From NCBI GenBank assembly GCA_947306175.1, contig CAMZFV010000002.1, forward strand, positions 1 to 64,000: 64,000 nucleotides of DNA, given 5' to 3'. Under the pieces are notes generated by a model. It made no database searches, had not been told where the DNA came from, and saw only the letters and a list, made by a program, of their open reading frames with translations. Positions 8,169 through 18,563 of this stretch are shown one piece after another. A program made the position numbers and the translations under genes. The first letter of the stretch is position 1. Each line of letters opens with the position of its first letter. Source of the DNA: an uncultured Prevotellaceae bacterium (lineage in GTDB: Bacteria > Bacteroidota > Bacteroidia > Bacteroidales > Muribaculaceae).

Positions 8169-8200
8169 TTTGGATTATTCAGGAATTTGCTATATTTTTG
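8169..8200 (+). promoter_or_regulatory. Promoter of the broken LRR gene
   Basis: TTTG at 8169-8172, 20-bp spacer, TATTTTTG at 8193-8200: an intact consensus promoter upstream of a pseudogene. Confidence 0.75.
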
Positions 8201-8248
8201 CGCAATCCATTACTGAATCCATATTATTAACTTTAAAAATACATCATT

Positions 8249-8767
8249 ATGAGCAAGAAACTACTTTTTCCCTGGGTGCTAGCCCTTGTGGCGGCCTTCA
8301 CGTGTGCCTTCGGTGCCAGTGCCGCCAGTGAGTATGATTTTACCTACAGGAACATCTAGTTTGTCATCACCAGCTCCACCACGTGCAAGGCCGTGGGATG
8401 TGCGATTGCATCGCCTGCTGGTTCCTGGAACATTCCATCTACGGCTACCACAAATGATGGCAAGAGTTACAATGTTACGGCAATCGGTCCTAACGCCTTT
8501 CAGAATTGTGACAAGATCACGACCATGAGTATTGCCAACAGTGTCGATTCGATTGGCCAATATGCTTTTAGGAGTTGCACACAATTGGCCACTGTGGCCA
8601 TGCCCAGTACGATAAAAGAGATCGGTATGTATGCCTTTTGTAATTGTGAGGCGTTGACCCCTCATGCTCTTTGTTTTTTATATTACAGGACACTACGATC
8701 TTGCTTTGTAATTGAAGCGAAAAGAATCGTCCTGAAGGGATTACTTAAAACGAGACGCAATCGCTGA
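8249..8767 (+). pseudogene. Truncated LRR (BspA-like) surface protein gene
   Basis: The frame opens with a good signal peptide (MSKKLLFPWVLALVAAFTCAFGASA) and EYDFTYRNI, then meets an amber codon TAG at 8357-8359 (codon 37). The same frame continues with FVITSSTTCKAVG and three LRR_5 repeats (AIGPNAFQNCDKIT, SIGQYAFRSCTQLA, EIGMYAFCNCEALT). The similarity stops at about 8655, where the sequence turns into a degenerate tRNA-like stretch. So the gene has a nonsense mutation and a missing 3' end, although its promoter is intact. The ATG at 8393 is in the same frame and should not be read as a separate gene. Confidence 0.8.
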
Positions 8768-8796
8768 GAATTCAGTCGGTTGCGTCTCTGTTTTTT
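8724..8796 (+). repeat. tRNA-Arg 3' end plus terminator, direct repeat copy 2
   Basis: Aligns over its whole length with 5407-5470: GAATC, CCTG, AGGGAT, ACTTAAA, then GACGCAATCGCTGAGAA, TCAGTCGGTTGCG. The hairpin arms are GAGACGCAA and TTGCGTCTC, followed by a T6 run, so it still looks like a working terminator. Upstream, 8656-8723 shows weaker similarity to the 5' part of the tRNA (GACCCCTCATGCTC; CACTACGATC at the anticodon position), suggesting a decayed tRNA copy. Confidence 0.7.
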
Positions 8797-8809
8797 GTGT
8801 GATTGGCTG

Positions 8810-11163
<2,354 letters not shown>

Positions 11164-11178
11164 TTATTGGTATTGGGT

Positions 11179-12189
11179 TTATTTCTTGCGGTGGGCGATG
11201 AGGTATTGGCCGATTTGGACGGCGTTGAGGGCAGCGCCTTTCTTGATTTGGTCGCCACAGAGCCAGAAGGTGAGGCCGTTGTCGCTGCTGGTGTCCTCGC
11301 GGATGCGTCCCACATAGACGGGATCCTTGCCGGAGCAGTCAATGGGCATGGGGTAGCGGTTGCTGCGCGGGTCGTCCACGACAACAACGCCGGGCGCCAG
11401 TTGCAGAGCGGCACGGGCCTCCTCGGGGGTGATGGGCTTCTCACACTCGATCCACACGGCCTCGCTGTGGGCGCGCATGACGGGCACGCGTACGCAGGTG
11501 GCGCTCACGCGGATGTCGCTGTGCATGATCTTGCAGGTCTCTCTGACCATTTTCATCTCCTCGCGGGTATAGTCGTTGTCCATGAAGATGTCGATGTGGG
11601 GGATGACGTTGTAGGCCAGTTCGTGCTGGAAGTGGCGCACGGTCAGTTCCTCCTTGCCGACGGCGATCTCGCTGGTCTGCAGTGCTAACTCATACATCGC
11701 CTCCATGCCGGCGCCGCTGGCTGCCTGATAGGTCGCTACCTGCACATTCTTGATGTGCGAGAGGTCGTCGAGCGGCTTGAGGGCAACGACCATGATGATG
11801 GTCGAGCAGTTGGGGTTGGCGATGATATTGCGCGGCGTGTTTAGGGCGTCCTCGCCGTTCACTTCGGGCACTACCAGGGGCACGTCGTCGTCCATGCGGA
11901 AGGCGCTACTGTTATCAATCATGATGCAGCCGTGCTTGGTGATGGTGGGGGCAAACTCGCGGGCAGGGCCGGCACCCATCGCCACGAAGGCGATGTCGAT
12001 GTCCTTGAAGTCATCGTTGTGCTGCAGGAGTTTCACCACATAGTCCTTGCCACGGAACGTGAAAATGCGTCCGGCACTGCGTTCCGATCCGAAAAGGACG
12101 AGTTCAGTCACAGGGAAATTTTGTTCGTCGAGGACACGCATGAATTCCTGTCCCACTGCGCCGCTGGCGCCAACAATCGCAACCTTCAT
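11179..12189 (-). CDS. asd: Aspartate-semialdehyde dehydrogenase
   Basis: 336 residues. Converts beta-aspartyl phosphate to aspartate semialdehyde with NADPH, feeding lysine/diaminopimelate, threonine and methionine synthesis. N-terminal Rossmann loop [14 protein letters not shown], then [20 protein letters not shown], the active-site cysteine in [13 protein letters not shown], and the [10 protein letters not shown] and [15 protein letters not shown] segments. Full length. A four-heptamer array (12203-12230) lies directly 5' of the start codon. Confidence 0.95.
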   Translation of the reverse strand: MKVAIVGASGAVGQEFMRVLDEQNFPVTELVLFGSERSAGRIFTFRGKDYVVKLLQHNDDFKDIDIAFVAMGAGPAREFAPTITKHGCIMIDNSSAFRMDDDVPLVVPEVNGEDALNTPRNIIANPNCSTIIMVVALKPLDDLSHIKNVQVATYQAASGAGMEAMYELALQTSEIAVGKEELTVRHFQHELAYNVIPHIDIFMDNDYTREEMKMVRETCKIMHSDIRVSATCVRVPVMRAHSEAVWIECEKPITPEEARAALQLAPGVVVVDDPRSNRYPMPIDCSGKDPVYVGRIREDTSSDNGLTFWLCGDQIKKGAALNAVQIGQYLIAHRKK

Positions 12190-12202
12190 TGTTTTTTTAG
12201 AG

Positions 12203-12230
12203 TTTTAAGTTTTAAGTTGTTAGTTTTAAG
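12203..12230. repeat. Heptamer array 5' of asd
   Basis: Four 7-bp units on the plus strand: TTTTAAG, TTTTAAG, TTGTTAG, TTTTAAG. Starts 14 bp before the asd ATG (minus strand). Confidence 0.65.
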
Positions 12231-12326
12231 TACGATTACTATCGCCTAAAATTCTAAATCCAAGTAGTTCTCAACATATTTCAAACTACTGTCGAGGGAT
12301 TGTTTTGCAAAACTTGTGCCAACTGA

Positions 12327-13097
12327 TTAGACCTGGATGTGGGTCCCCTTTTCAGGGTTGCCCAGCTGGGAGGGACACGTGATGTACACTTCCTTCACGC
12401 CGTGTTCGAGGGCCATGAAAGCGTTCTCCAGCTTGTTGTCAAACCAGTCCTTGATGATTTCCATATCGCGCAACTTCTTGTGCTGGGTGCGGCGCAGGTT
12501 GGCAATGACACTGTCGGGGTCGTCGGTGTTGAGCAGCACGCCCTTCTTCTCGAAGCAGTAGATAAGTGTGATGTCAAACCGCAGGGCCAGCGCACGGGCA
12601 ATCTCGGCCGCTAGGGCGTCGGTCTCGTTGAACAGCAGGTTGCCGCGGCCGTCGTGGGTGATGGGAGCGAGCACCGGTACGATGCCGTTGTCAATCAGTC
12701 GGGCGATGCCCTCGGTGTTGACGTGCCGCACCTGGCCCGTGTCGCCCAGTTTTCCGTCGGCCAGCCTAACGCTGGTCACCAGGTTCATATCGGCGCCGGT
12801 GACGCCCAGGGCGTTGACTTTGTTGCCCTGCAGCAATGAAACGAAGAGTCGGCTCACCAGTCCGCCATAGACCATCGTGAGCAGCTTGAGGGTGCCGGCA
12901 TCCACCACAGGGCGGTCGTTGATGAGTTTGGTCTTGATGCCCATCTTGTTGCCAATCTCCTGGGCCATCATATTGCCACTGAAAATCAGCATTTTTTTGC
13001 CCTTGATGGCGGCAAATGCCTTGACAAACGTGCGGAGTTCGTCGGCTTTTTCGACGATCTTGCCGCTGACCTTGACGATGGTAAATTTCTCGTTCAT
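12327..13097 (-). CDS. argB: Acetylglutamate kinase-like protein with altered glycine loop
   Basis: 256 residues of the amino-acid-kinase family, closest to Bacteroidetes ArgB (N-acetyl- or N-succinylglutamate kinase of arginine synthesis). Matches include KVSGKIVEKADEL, LKLLTMVYGGLVSR, NALGVTGADMN, PVLAPITHDGRGNLL, LIYCFEKKGVL and KLENAF near the C-terminus. Odd feature: the phosphate-binding loop, normally HGGGxxA after the second strand, reads IFSGNMMAQEIG, and the first GG is SG (KVSGK). GGMIPKLENS is reduced to DWFDNKLENA. So the substrate or catalytic loop has diverged. Either a variant enzyme or a paralogue with another role; no second argB is seen here. A heptamer array precedes the start. 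Confidence 0.8.
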   Translation of the reverse strand: MNEKFTIVKVSGKIVEKADELRTFVKAFAAIKGKKMLIFSGNMMAQEIGNKMGIKTKLINDRPVVDAGTLKLLTMVYGGLVSRLFVSLLQGNKVNALGVTGADMNLVTSVRLADGKLGDTGQVRHVNTEGIARLIDNGIVPVLAPITHDGRGNLLFNETDALAAEIARALALRFDITLIYCFEKKGVLLNTDDPDSVIANLRRTQHKKLRDMEIIKDWFDNKLENAFMALEHGVKEVYITCPSQLGNPEKGTHIQV

Positions 13098-13103
13098 ATT
13101 TTT

Positions 13104-13138
13104 GTTTTAGTTTCTAGTCCCTAGTTTCTAGTTCTTAG
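13104..13138. repeat. Heptamer array 5' of argB
   Basis: GTTTTAG, TTTCTAG, TCCCTAG, TTTCTAG, TTCTTAG on the plus strand, in the gap between prfB stop (13196) and the argB start (13097); ends 7 bp from the argB ATG. Confidence 0.75.
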
Positions 13139-13195
13139 TAATTGGTTGTTCTAAAAAATGTGCCTTGTAATAAGGCTGGTGGTAGTGCCTTAGGC

Positions 13196-14305
13196 TCAAC
13201 TCTCGGCGAACTCCATGAGGTAGGCCTTGATGAAGTCGTCCAGGTCTCCGTCCATCACGCCGCCCACGTCGCTGGTTTGGTGGTTGGTGCGGTGGTCCTT
13301 CACGCGGCGGTCGTCAAAGACGTAGCTGCGGATCTGGCTGCCCCATTCGATTTTCTTCTTGCTGTCCTCGACCTTGCGCTGCTCTTCGCGGCGGTGCTCC
13401 AGCTCCTTGTTGTACAGGATAGAGCGCAGGTTGCGCAGGGCGTTCTCGCGGTTCTTGGGCTGGTCGCGGGTCTCGGTGTTCTCGACGAGGATTTCCTCTT
13501 CCTCACCCGTGTAGGGATCCTTATACTGGTAGCGGACGCGCACACCCGATTCCACCTTGTTCACGTTCTGACCACCGGCGCCGCCGCTGCGGAAGGTATC
13601 CCACGAGATTCTTGCGGGGTCGAGGGTGATTTCGATGGTGTCATCGACCAGCGGGGTGACGAATACCGAGGCAAACGAGGTCATGCGCTTGCCCTGGGCG
13701 TTGTAGGGGGAGACGCGCACCAGGCGGTGAACGCCGTTCTCGCTCTTGAGGTAGCCGTAGGCAAAGTCGCCCTCAATGCTGATGGTGACGCTCTTGATGC
13801 CCGCCTCGTCACCGTCGATGAGGTGCTCGATGGCGGTCTTGTAGCCGTGACGCTCACACCAGCGCAGGTACATGCGCATCAGCATCGAAGCCCAGTCCTG
13901 GCTCTCGGTGCCACCGGCGCCCGAGTTGATTTTCAGGATGGCGTCCATCTTGTCCTCGTCGTGGCGCAGCATGTTGCGCAACTCGAGTTTTTCGAGCATG
14001 GCGAGCGCCTTGGTGTAAAGTGCGTCGAGTTCACTATCCTCTACCAGGCCTTCCTTGACGAAGTCAAATCCCGTGGCGACCTCGTCAACGGCGAGTTCCA
14101 CTTCCTCGCAGCCGTTGATCCAGTTGCGCAACGATTTGATTTTCTTCATCTGGGCCTCGGCGGCCTTCTGGTCTTGCCAGAAGTCGGGCACATGAGTGCG
14201 CAATTCCTCTTCCTCGACTTCGATTTTCTTTCCGTCGATGTCGAGGTAGTGTTTGAGGTCGTCTTTGCGTTGTTGCAGTTCCTTGAGTTGTTCTTGCGTT
14301 ATCAT
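13196..14305 (-). CDS. prfB: Peptide chain release factor 2
   Basis: RF2, 369 residues, terminates translation at UGA and UAA. The GGQ loop appears as SGGAGGQNVNKVESGVR, and the stop-codon motif region reads RVSPYNAQGKRMTSF, i.e. SPY in place of the classic SPF. The gene is one continuous frame: at the place where many bacteria have CTTTGAC with a programmed +1 shift, the sequence is TAC CTC GAC ATC (YLDI), so no frameshift is needed. Start ATG 14305, preceded by a heptamer array that overlaps the stop of the upstream fadD-like gene. Confidence 0.95.
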   Translation of the reverse strand: MITQEQLKELQQRKDDLKHYLDIDGKKIEVEEEELRTHVPDFWQDQKAAEAQMKKIKSLRNWINGCEEVELAVDEVATGFDFVKEGLVEDSELDALYTKALAMLEKLELRNMLRHDEDKMDAILKINSGAGGTESQDWASMLMRMYLRWCERHGYKTAIEHLIDGDEAGIKSVTISIEGDFAYGYLKSENGVHRLVRVSPYNAQGKRMTSFASVFVTPLVDDTIEITLDPARISWDTFRSGGAGGQNVNKVESGVRVRYQYKDPYTGEEEEILVENTETRDQPKNRENALRNLRSILYNKELEHRREEQRKVEDSKKKIEWGSQIRSYVFDDRRVKDHRTNHQTSDVGGVMDGDLDDFIKAYLMEFAES

Positions 14306-14312
14306 TATTTAG

Positions 14313-14354
14313 TTTGTAGTCCTTAGTCCTTAGTCCTTAGTTTTTAGTCCTTAG
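14313..14354. repeat. Heptamer array between fadD-like gene and prfB
   Basis: Six 7-bp units (TTTGTAG, three TCCTTAG, TTTTTAG, TCCTTAG). It starts 8 bp before the prfB ATG and runs over the stop codon of the upstream gene (14351-14353). Confidence 0.8.
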
Positions 14355-16204
14355 TTTGTGGTTTCGTCGTTAGTTGTTTTCTTTTTACGGTAGTCGGCGG
14401 CGTACATCGCGTCGATCAACGGGCGGTAGCGTTTGTTGATGACTGCGCGCTTGATTTTCAGGGTGTTGGTCAATTCGCCGCTCTCCATCGTGAAGGGTTT
14501 GGGCAGCAGCACAAAGCGCTTGATCTGCTCGTAGGCGGCCAGCCCCTTCTGGTAGTCGTTGATGCGTTCCTCGACCATCTTGTGGATGTCGGGGTTGTTG
14601 ACCAGTTCCTCGATGGTGTGATGCTCGATGTGCTTTTTGTCGGCGTATGCCTTCAATTCCTCGAAGTCGGGCACGATGAGTGCTGACACATACTTGCGTC
14701 CGTCACCGATGATGGCAACCTGTTCGATGAATTTGTCCTGACCCAGCATGGTTTCCAGCACCTGCGGAGCGATATATTTGCCGTTACTGGTCTTGTACAG
14801 GTCCTTGAGGCGCTCGGTGAGGATGATTTCGCCTGTGGGAGCAAGTTCGCCGCAGTCGCCAGTGTGGAACCAGCCGTCGGCATCGATGGCCTTAGCCGTC
14901 TCTTCGGGTTTGTTGTAATAGCCCTGCATCACGGTGGGACCCTTGACGAGGATTTCGTTCTGGTCGCCAATCTTTACCTGGAGGCTCGAAATCGGCATTC
15001 CCACGGTGCCGATGGTCCATCCCGGCGCGGTGAAGAAGCTCACCGAGGCGTTGGTCTCGCTCAGACCGTAGCCGATGCAGATGTTGATGCCGACAGCGTG
15101 CATGAATTCGGTGATGTTGTCGCTCAGCATTGCTCCAGCGGTGGGGAACATCTTGTTGTCGATGACGCCGATGGCGCCGCGCAATTTCTTGAAGACCTTC
15201 TTCTCGAAGTACTGGTATTGCTTTTCGATGACGGCAGGCGCTTTCTTGCCCATGCGTTTATATTTCAGGTTCCTGATTTTGCCGACGCGGATGGCCTGCT
15301 TGACCATCATGCGCACTACGGGTTTAGCGTTGGCCAGGTTGTCATTGATGGCGGTATAGACTTTCTCCCAGAAGCGCGGCACGCTGCACATGTAGTTGGG
15401 CTGTACCTCCTTGACGGCCTTCTGGATTTCCCTGGGGTCATAATTGATGGCGACGCGGATGCCGCTGCACAGGCAGACCATCGTCCAACCTAACTCAAAC
15501 ACGTGGCTGAAGGGCAGGAAACTCAGCGAGATATCTGTCTGATCGTCGATGAAATCGAAGCGCTCAATGTGGGCATCCATAGCGGCATTCATGTTACTGT
15601 GGGCCAGCATCACACCCTTGGGGACGCCCGTGGTGCCCGAGGTGTAGATGAGGTACATGATGTCGTTGTCCGCGCCTTCCTGCTTGCGTTTCTCGATTTG
15701 CGCCTTTACGTCCTTGCCCAACTTGTCACCCGTCGAGAGGAATTCCTCCCAGCTGAGGGTGGTCTTGTCGTCAGCATCGCGCTTCACGCCTGGGTGCAGA
15801 GTGACGATGAACTTGAGGGAGGGGCAGTCTCCGATCACCTGTCGGGCGATGTCATATTGTCCCTGGTCGCCAGCGAAGAGGATCGTGGCGCCCGAGTCGT
15901 TGACGATATAGGCCACTTCGTCCTTGCTGCTTGTGGCATAGATGGGGACGGGGATGGCGCGGTTATAGAAAGCGCCAAAGTGGGTGATGAGGATCTCGGG
16001 GCAATTTTGGGTGAAGATGCACACGCGTCCCTGAGGCTCCACGCCGCCCATGTACAGGGCGCCCGCTGCGCGGTCTATCAGTTGGCTGAAGCCTTGCCAG
16101 GTGATGGATGACCACACCTGCGTGTCATAGTCGCGAAAACGCAACGCTTCCCGTTCGCCATACTTGGCGCTCTGCTTGGGTATCAATTCGACAAATCTAT
16201 TCAT
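14351..16204 (-). CDS. Long-chain fatty acid--CoA ligase (AMP-forming)
   Basis: AMP-dependent synthetase of 617 residues, activating long-chain fatty acids to acyl-CoA. Visible: P-loop YTSGTTGVPKGVML, PFSHVFELGW, YGLSETNASVSF, the core GWFHTGDCGEL and TERLKDLYKTSNGKYIAPQ with the hinge region, and a C-terminal domain with the LTNTLKIKR lysine. No membrane segment. It is the first gene of a minus-strand run (fadD-like, prfB, argB-like, asd). A TAATTTTG -7 box lies on the minus strand at 16235-16242. Confidence 0.92.
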   Translation of the reverse strand: MNRFVELIPKQSAKYGEREALRFRDYDTQVWSSITWQGFSQLIDRAAGALYMGGVEPQGRVCIFTQNCPEILITHFGAFYNRAIPVPIYATSSKDEVAYIVNDSGATILFAGDQGQYDIARQVIGDCPSLKFIVTLHPGVKRDADDKTTLSWEEFLSTGDKLGKDVKAQIEKRKQEGADNDIMYLIYTSGTTGVPKGVMLAHSNMNAAMDAHIERFDFIDDQTDISLSFLPFSHVFELGWTMVCLCSGIRVAINYDPREIQKAVKEVQPNYMCSVPRFWEKVYTAINDNLANAKPVVRMMVKQAIRVGKIRNLKYKRMGKKAPAVIEKQYQYFEKKVFKKLRGAIGVIDNKMFPTAGAMLSDNITEFMHAVGINICIGYGLSETNASVSFFTAPGWTIGTVGMPISSLQVKIGDQNEILVKGPTVMQGYYNKPEETAKAIDADGWFHTGDCGELAPTGEIILTERLKDLYKTSNGKYIAPQVLETMLGQDKFIEQVAIIGDGRKYVSALIVPDFEELKAYADKKHIEHHTIEELVNNPDIHKMVEERINDYQKGLAAYEQIKRFVLLPKPFTMESGELTNTLKIKRAVINKRYRPLIDAMYAADYRKKKTTNDETTN

Positions 16205-16234
16205 AAGCCATCATGCTTTTTTGGTTCCAATCTG

Positions 16235-16242
16235 CAAAATTA
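16235..16242 (-). promoter_or_regulatory. -7 box of the acyl-CoA ligase gene
   Basis: Reads TAATTTTG on the minus strand, 31 bp before the ATG. No -33 TTG found; the region upstream is a heptamer array (16251-16285). Confidence 0.5.
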
Positions 16243-16250
16243 ATAAAAAG

Positions 16251-16285
16251 TTTTCAGTTTTCAGTTTTCAGTTGTTAGTTTTTAG
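16251..16285. repeat. Heptamer array upstream of the acyl-CoA ligase gene
   Basis: Three TTTTCAG units, TTGTTAG, TTTTTAG. Lies just upstream of the -7 box, so here it would overlap the promoter rather than the leader. Confidence 0.65.
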
Positions 16286-16648
16286 TATGCGTCGGTGTAC
16301 TTTTTTCAGACAACCAAGACAACATTGATGACAAGAGATTGACAATAGTTTGCTGGGTTTTGGGAAAAAGTGAAACATGAATGGCCATGAATGAACACGA
16401 ATGAGCATGAATGTTGTTAATGTAATAATTGGCTGCTAGGGGTTGTGAGGACTGTTGATCGGTTGATTTTTGGGGGTGGTGGAGTGTGAAATGGGGTTAG
16501 ATTTTTTGGGGTGGTGGAAAATGGTATTTTTTTGGGTTTTAGGTAGTTGTTGGTTTGAAAAAGTTAGATTTTTTGTTTGATGGATGGCGGGGTGTGGGAT
16601 TTATTTGTAATTTTGTCAAAAATCGATTTAACAATAACAATAACCAAA
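16286..16648. other. Intergenic region with CATGAATG repeats and a C-depleted G/T tract
   Basis: No gene seen in 360 bp between two divergent genes. At 16376-16413 the words CATGAATG and ACGAATG alternate several times. From 16441 to 16620 the plus strand has only four C in 180 bases and several G runs (GGGGGTGGTGG near 16482, GGGGTGGTGG near 16508, GGCGGGG near 16587), so it could form G-rich structures. A TAATTTTG box lies at about 16609-16616, near the start of the amylase gene, without a clear -33. Confidence 0.6.
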
Positions 16649-18541
16649 ATGAGACGGATTTTTTCTTTCACCTGGATGATGGTGGTGGCGCTGGTCTCGC
16701 TGGCGGCGGTGTATGAACCGACGTTGACGAGCGACAGCGAGGTATGTGTGTTCTTTGAGGCCGATGGGTCGGTGACCGACGCACCCAAACTTTGGGTGTG
16801 GGAGGGCAACACCGACGGACGTGACTATGTGGGGACGTCGTGGCCTGGTCCCACAATGACCTATATGGGTGATACCCAGAGCGGTAACAAAATCTACAAA
16901 TGGACTTATACGGGTTCACTGACGATGCCTACGGGCCTGATTTTCACTTGGAACAACCAGGGCGGACGTGTGGATGGCACTTTCACCAACCATGGCTACT
17001 ACGTGATGGGCCAGTTGACGAAGATTATCGGGGCGGGGCCGTGTACCTTTGTGCCCAACCAGAACGTGATCTATGAGCTTGACCTGTACAACTTTACAAG
17101 TCAAGGCACGCTGGCAGCGGCTCAGCAGCGCCTGGACTACCTGAAGGACCTGGGCATCGACATTATTTGGCTCATGCCTATCCATCCGCGTGGCATTCAA
17201 GGCCGCATCGGCTCCTTGGGTAGCCCATACGCTCCTCGTGACTATCATGCGGTGAACAGCGACTTTGGCACGATTGACGATCTTAGGGCTTTTGTCGCCG
17301 CTGCCCACCAGCGCGGGATGCAGGTGTGGCTCGACTGGGTCGCCAACCACACCGCCAAAGACAACGTGTGGATCACAGAGCACCGCGACTACTACAACTC
17401 GACGCTGACCAGCCCCAACGGCTATGGCGACGTCTATCAGCTGGACTACAGCAATGAAGCGACCCAGCTGGCGATAATCGAGGCGATGCAGTACTGGATC
17501 GATCAGGTGGATATCGACGGTTATCGCTGCGACTACATCAGCAGCAACACCATCCCGACGGCCTTCTGGACCCGCGCCATCAAAGCACTGAAAGAGTATA
17601 AACCCGGCAAGACCATCACCATGCTGGGCGAGGGCGACATGGCCAACAGTGTGTCGCGCCTGCTGGTGTGCGGCTGGGACTACGACTACGCGTGGGGTTT
17701 CCAGAGTGCGCTGGTCAACAACAAGACCAACCCCAGTGGGGTGCTTAACCAGTGCCGCAATCTGGTGGGCGACCTGCGCTTTACCGACATCAGCCGCATG
17801 GTTTACTTGACTAACCACGACCAGAACTACAACAGCACGATGAGCACGCAATATGGCAACAATGCCTATGCCTTCACTGTGCTGACCTTTACGCTCTACG
17901 GTATGCCGATGCTGTACAACGGCCAGGAGACGGGCTACCTGATGTCGCGCAAACTGGACTACTTCAACCGCACGGTCATCAACTGGAACACTGTCGATAA
18001 CAAGATGCTGAACACCGTGAAGGCGCTGACCGCCCTGAAACACAGCTGTGACGCGCTCATCGACAACGGCGACCGCGCCAGCGAGGTGACCTTCCTCACC
18101 ACGGGCAATAACAACCTGATGGCCTATACCCGTCACCACAACGAGCAGACCGCGCTGGTCTTGCTCAACTTGGGCACGAGTGCGGTGAACACGACGGTTT
18201 CAGGCCTGGAGGCTGGCGAATGGAAACTGGCCATCGACGTGGACAACATCAGCGCCGGCTTGACCGCCACCCCCGTGACGCTGAATGCCACCCAGAGTTT
18301 TTCGGTGCCTGCCGGAGGGTATAAGGTATATTATAAAGGTGAGCCTGCCAGTGACGCTCTCTTGGGCGATGTGAACCTGGATGGCGAAGTCTCCATTGGC
18401 GACGTGAGTCTGATTATCGATATCATCCTGAGTTCCCAGCATATGGACAGCGACCTGATCAAGCGGGCCGATATCAACGGGGACCGCGAGGTGACCATCG
18501 GTGACGTGATCGCGCTGATTGACATTATCCTGACGATATAA
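16649..18541 (+). CDS. Secreted alpha-amylase: CBM26-like, GH13, dockerin-like
   Basis: 630 residues from the ATG at 16649, chosen over an in-frame ATG 72 bp upstream because only it gives a signal-peptide start (MRRIFSFTWMMVVALVSLAA). Residues ~30-120 resemble a CBM26 starch-binding module (CVFFEADG, KLWVWEGNTDGRDY, FTWNNQGG). The GH13 barrel follows with its four signatures: DWVANH (229-234), GYRCDY with nucleophile D295, LGEGD with acid E328, and TNHDQ with H400-D401. A C-terminal beta domain, then two dockerin-like EF-hand loops (DVNLDGEVSIGDVSLII, DINGDREVTIGDVIALI) end the protein. Followed 22 bp later by the SusR-like gene and then GH97, probably one operon for alpha-glucan degradation. 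Confidence 0.92.
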   Translation: MRRIFSFTWMMVVALVSLAAVYEPTLTSDSEVCVFFEADGSVTDAPKLWVWEGNTDGRDYVGTSWPGPTMTYMGDTQSGNKIYKWTYTGSLTMPTGLIFTWNNQGGRVDGTFTNHGYYVMGQLTKIIGAGPCTFVPNQNVIYELDLYNFTSQGTLAAAQQRLDYLKDLGIDIIWLMPIHPRGIQGRIGSLGSPYAPRDYHAVNSDFGTIDDLRAFVAAAHQRGMQVWLDWVANHTAKDNVWITEHRDYYNSTLTSPNGYGDVYQLDYSNEATQLAIIEAMQYWIDQVDIDGYRCDYISSNTIPTAFWTRAIKALKEYKPGKTITMLGEGDMANSVSRLLVCGWDYDYAWGFQSALVNNKTNPSGVLNQCRNLVGDLRFTDISRMVYLTNHDQNYNSTMSTQYGNNAYAFTVLTFTLYGMPMLYNGQETGYLMSRKLDYFNRTVINWNTVDNKMLNTVKALTALKHSCDALIDNGDRASEVTFLTTGNNNLMAYTRHHNEQTALVLLNLGTSAVNTTVSGLEAGEWKLAIDVDNISAGLTATPVTLNATQSFSVPAGGYKVYYKGEPASDALLGDVNLDGEVSIGDVSLIIDIILSSQHMDSDLIKRADINGDREVTIGDVIALIDIILTI

Positions 18542-18563
18542 AGATTGGTTTATAGAGGTTATT

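Noticed and set aside
8393..8767. Separate 124-residue LRR protein starting at 8393
   Set aside because: Same frame as the signal peptide at 8249, split only by an amber codon and lacking its own signals; part of a pseudogene.
13142..14326. 394-codon plus-strand frame opposite prfB
   Set aside because: Antisense shadow of a conserved gene; its protein has low-complexity Val/Leu/His composition typical of shadows.
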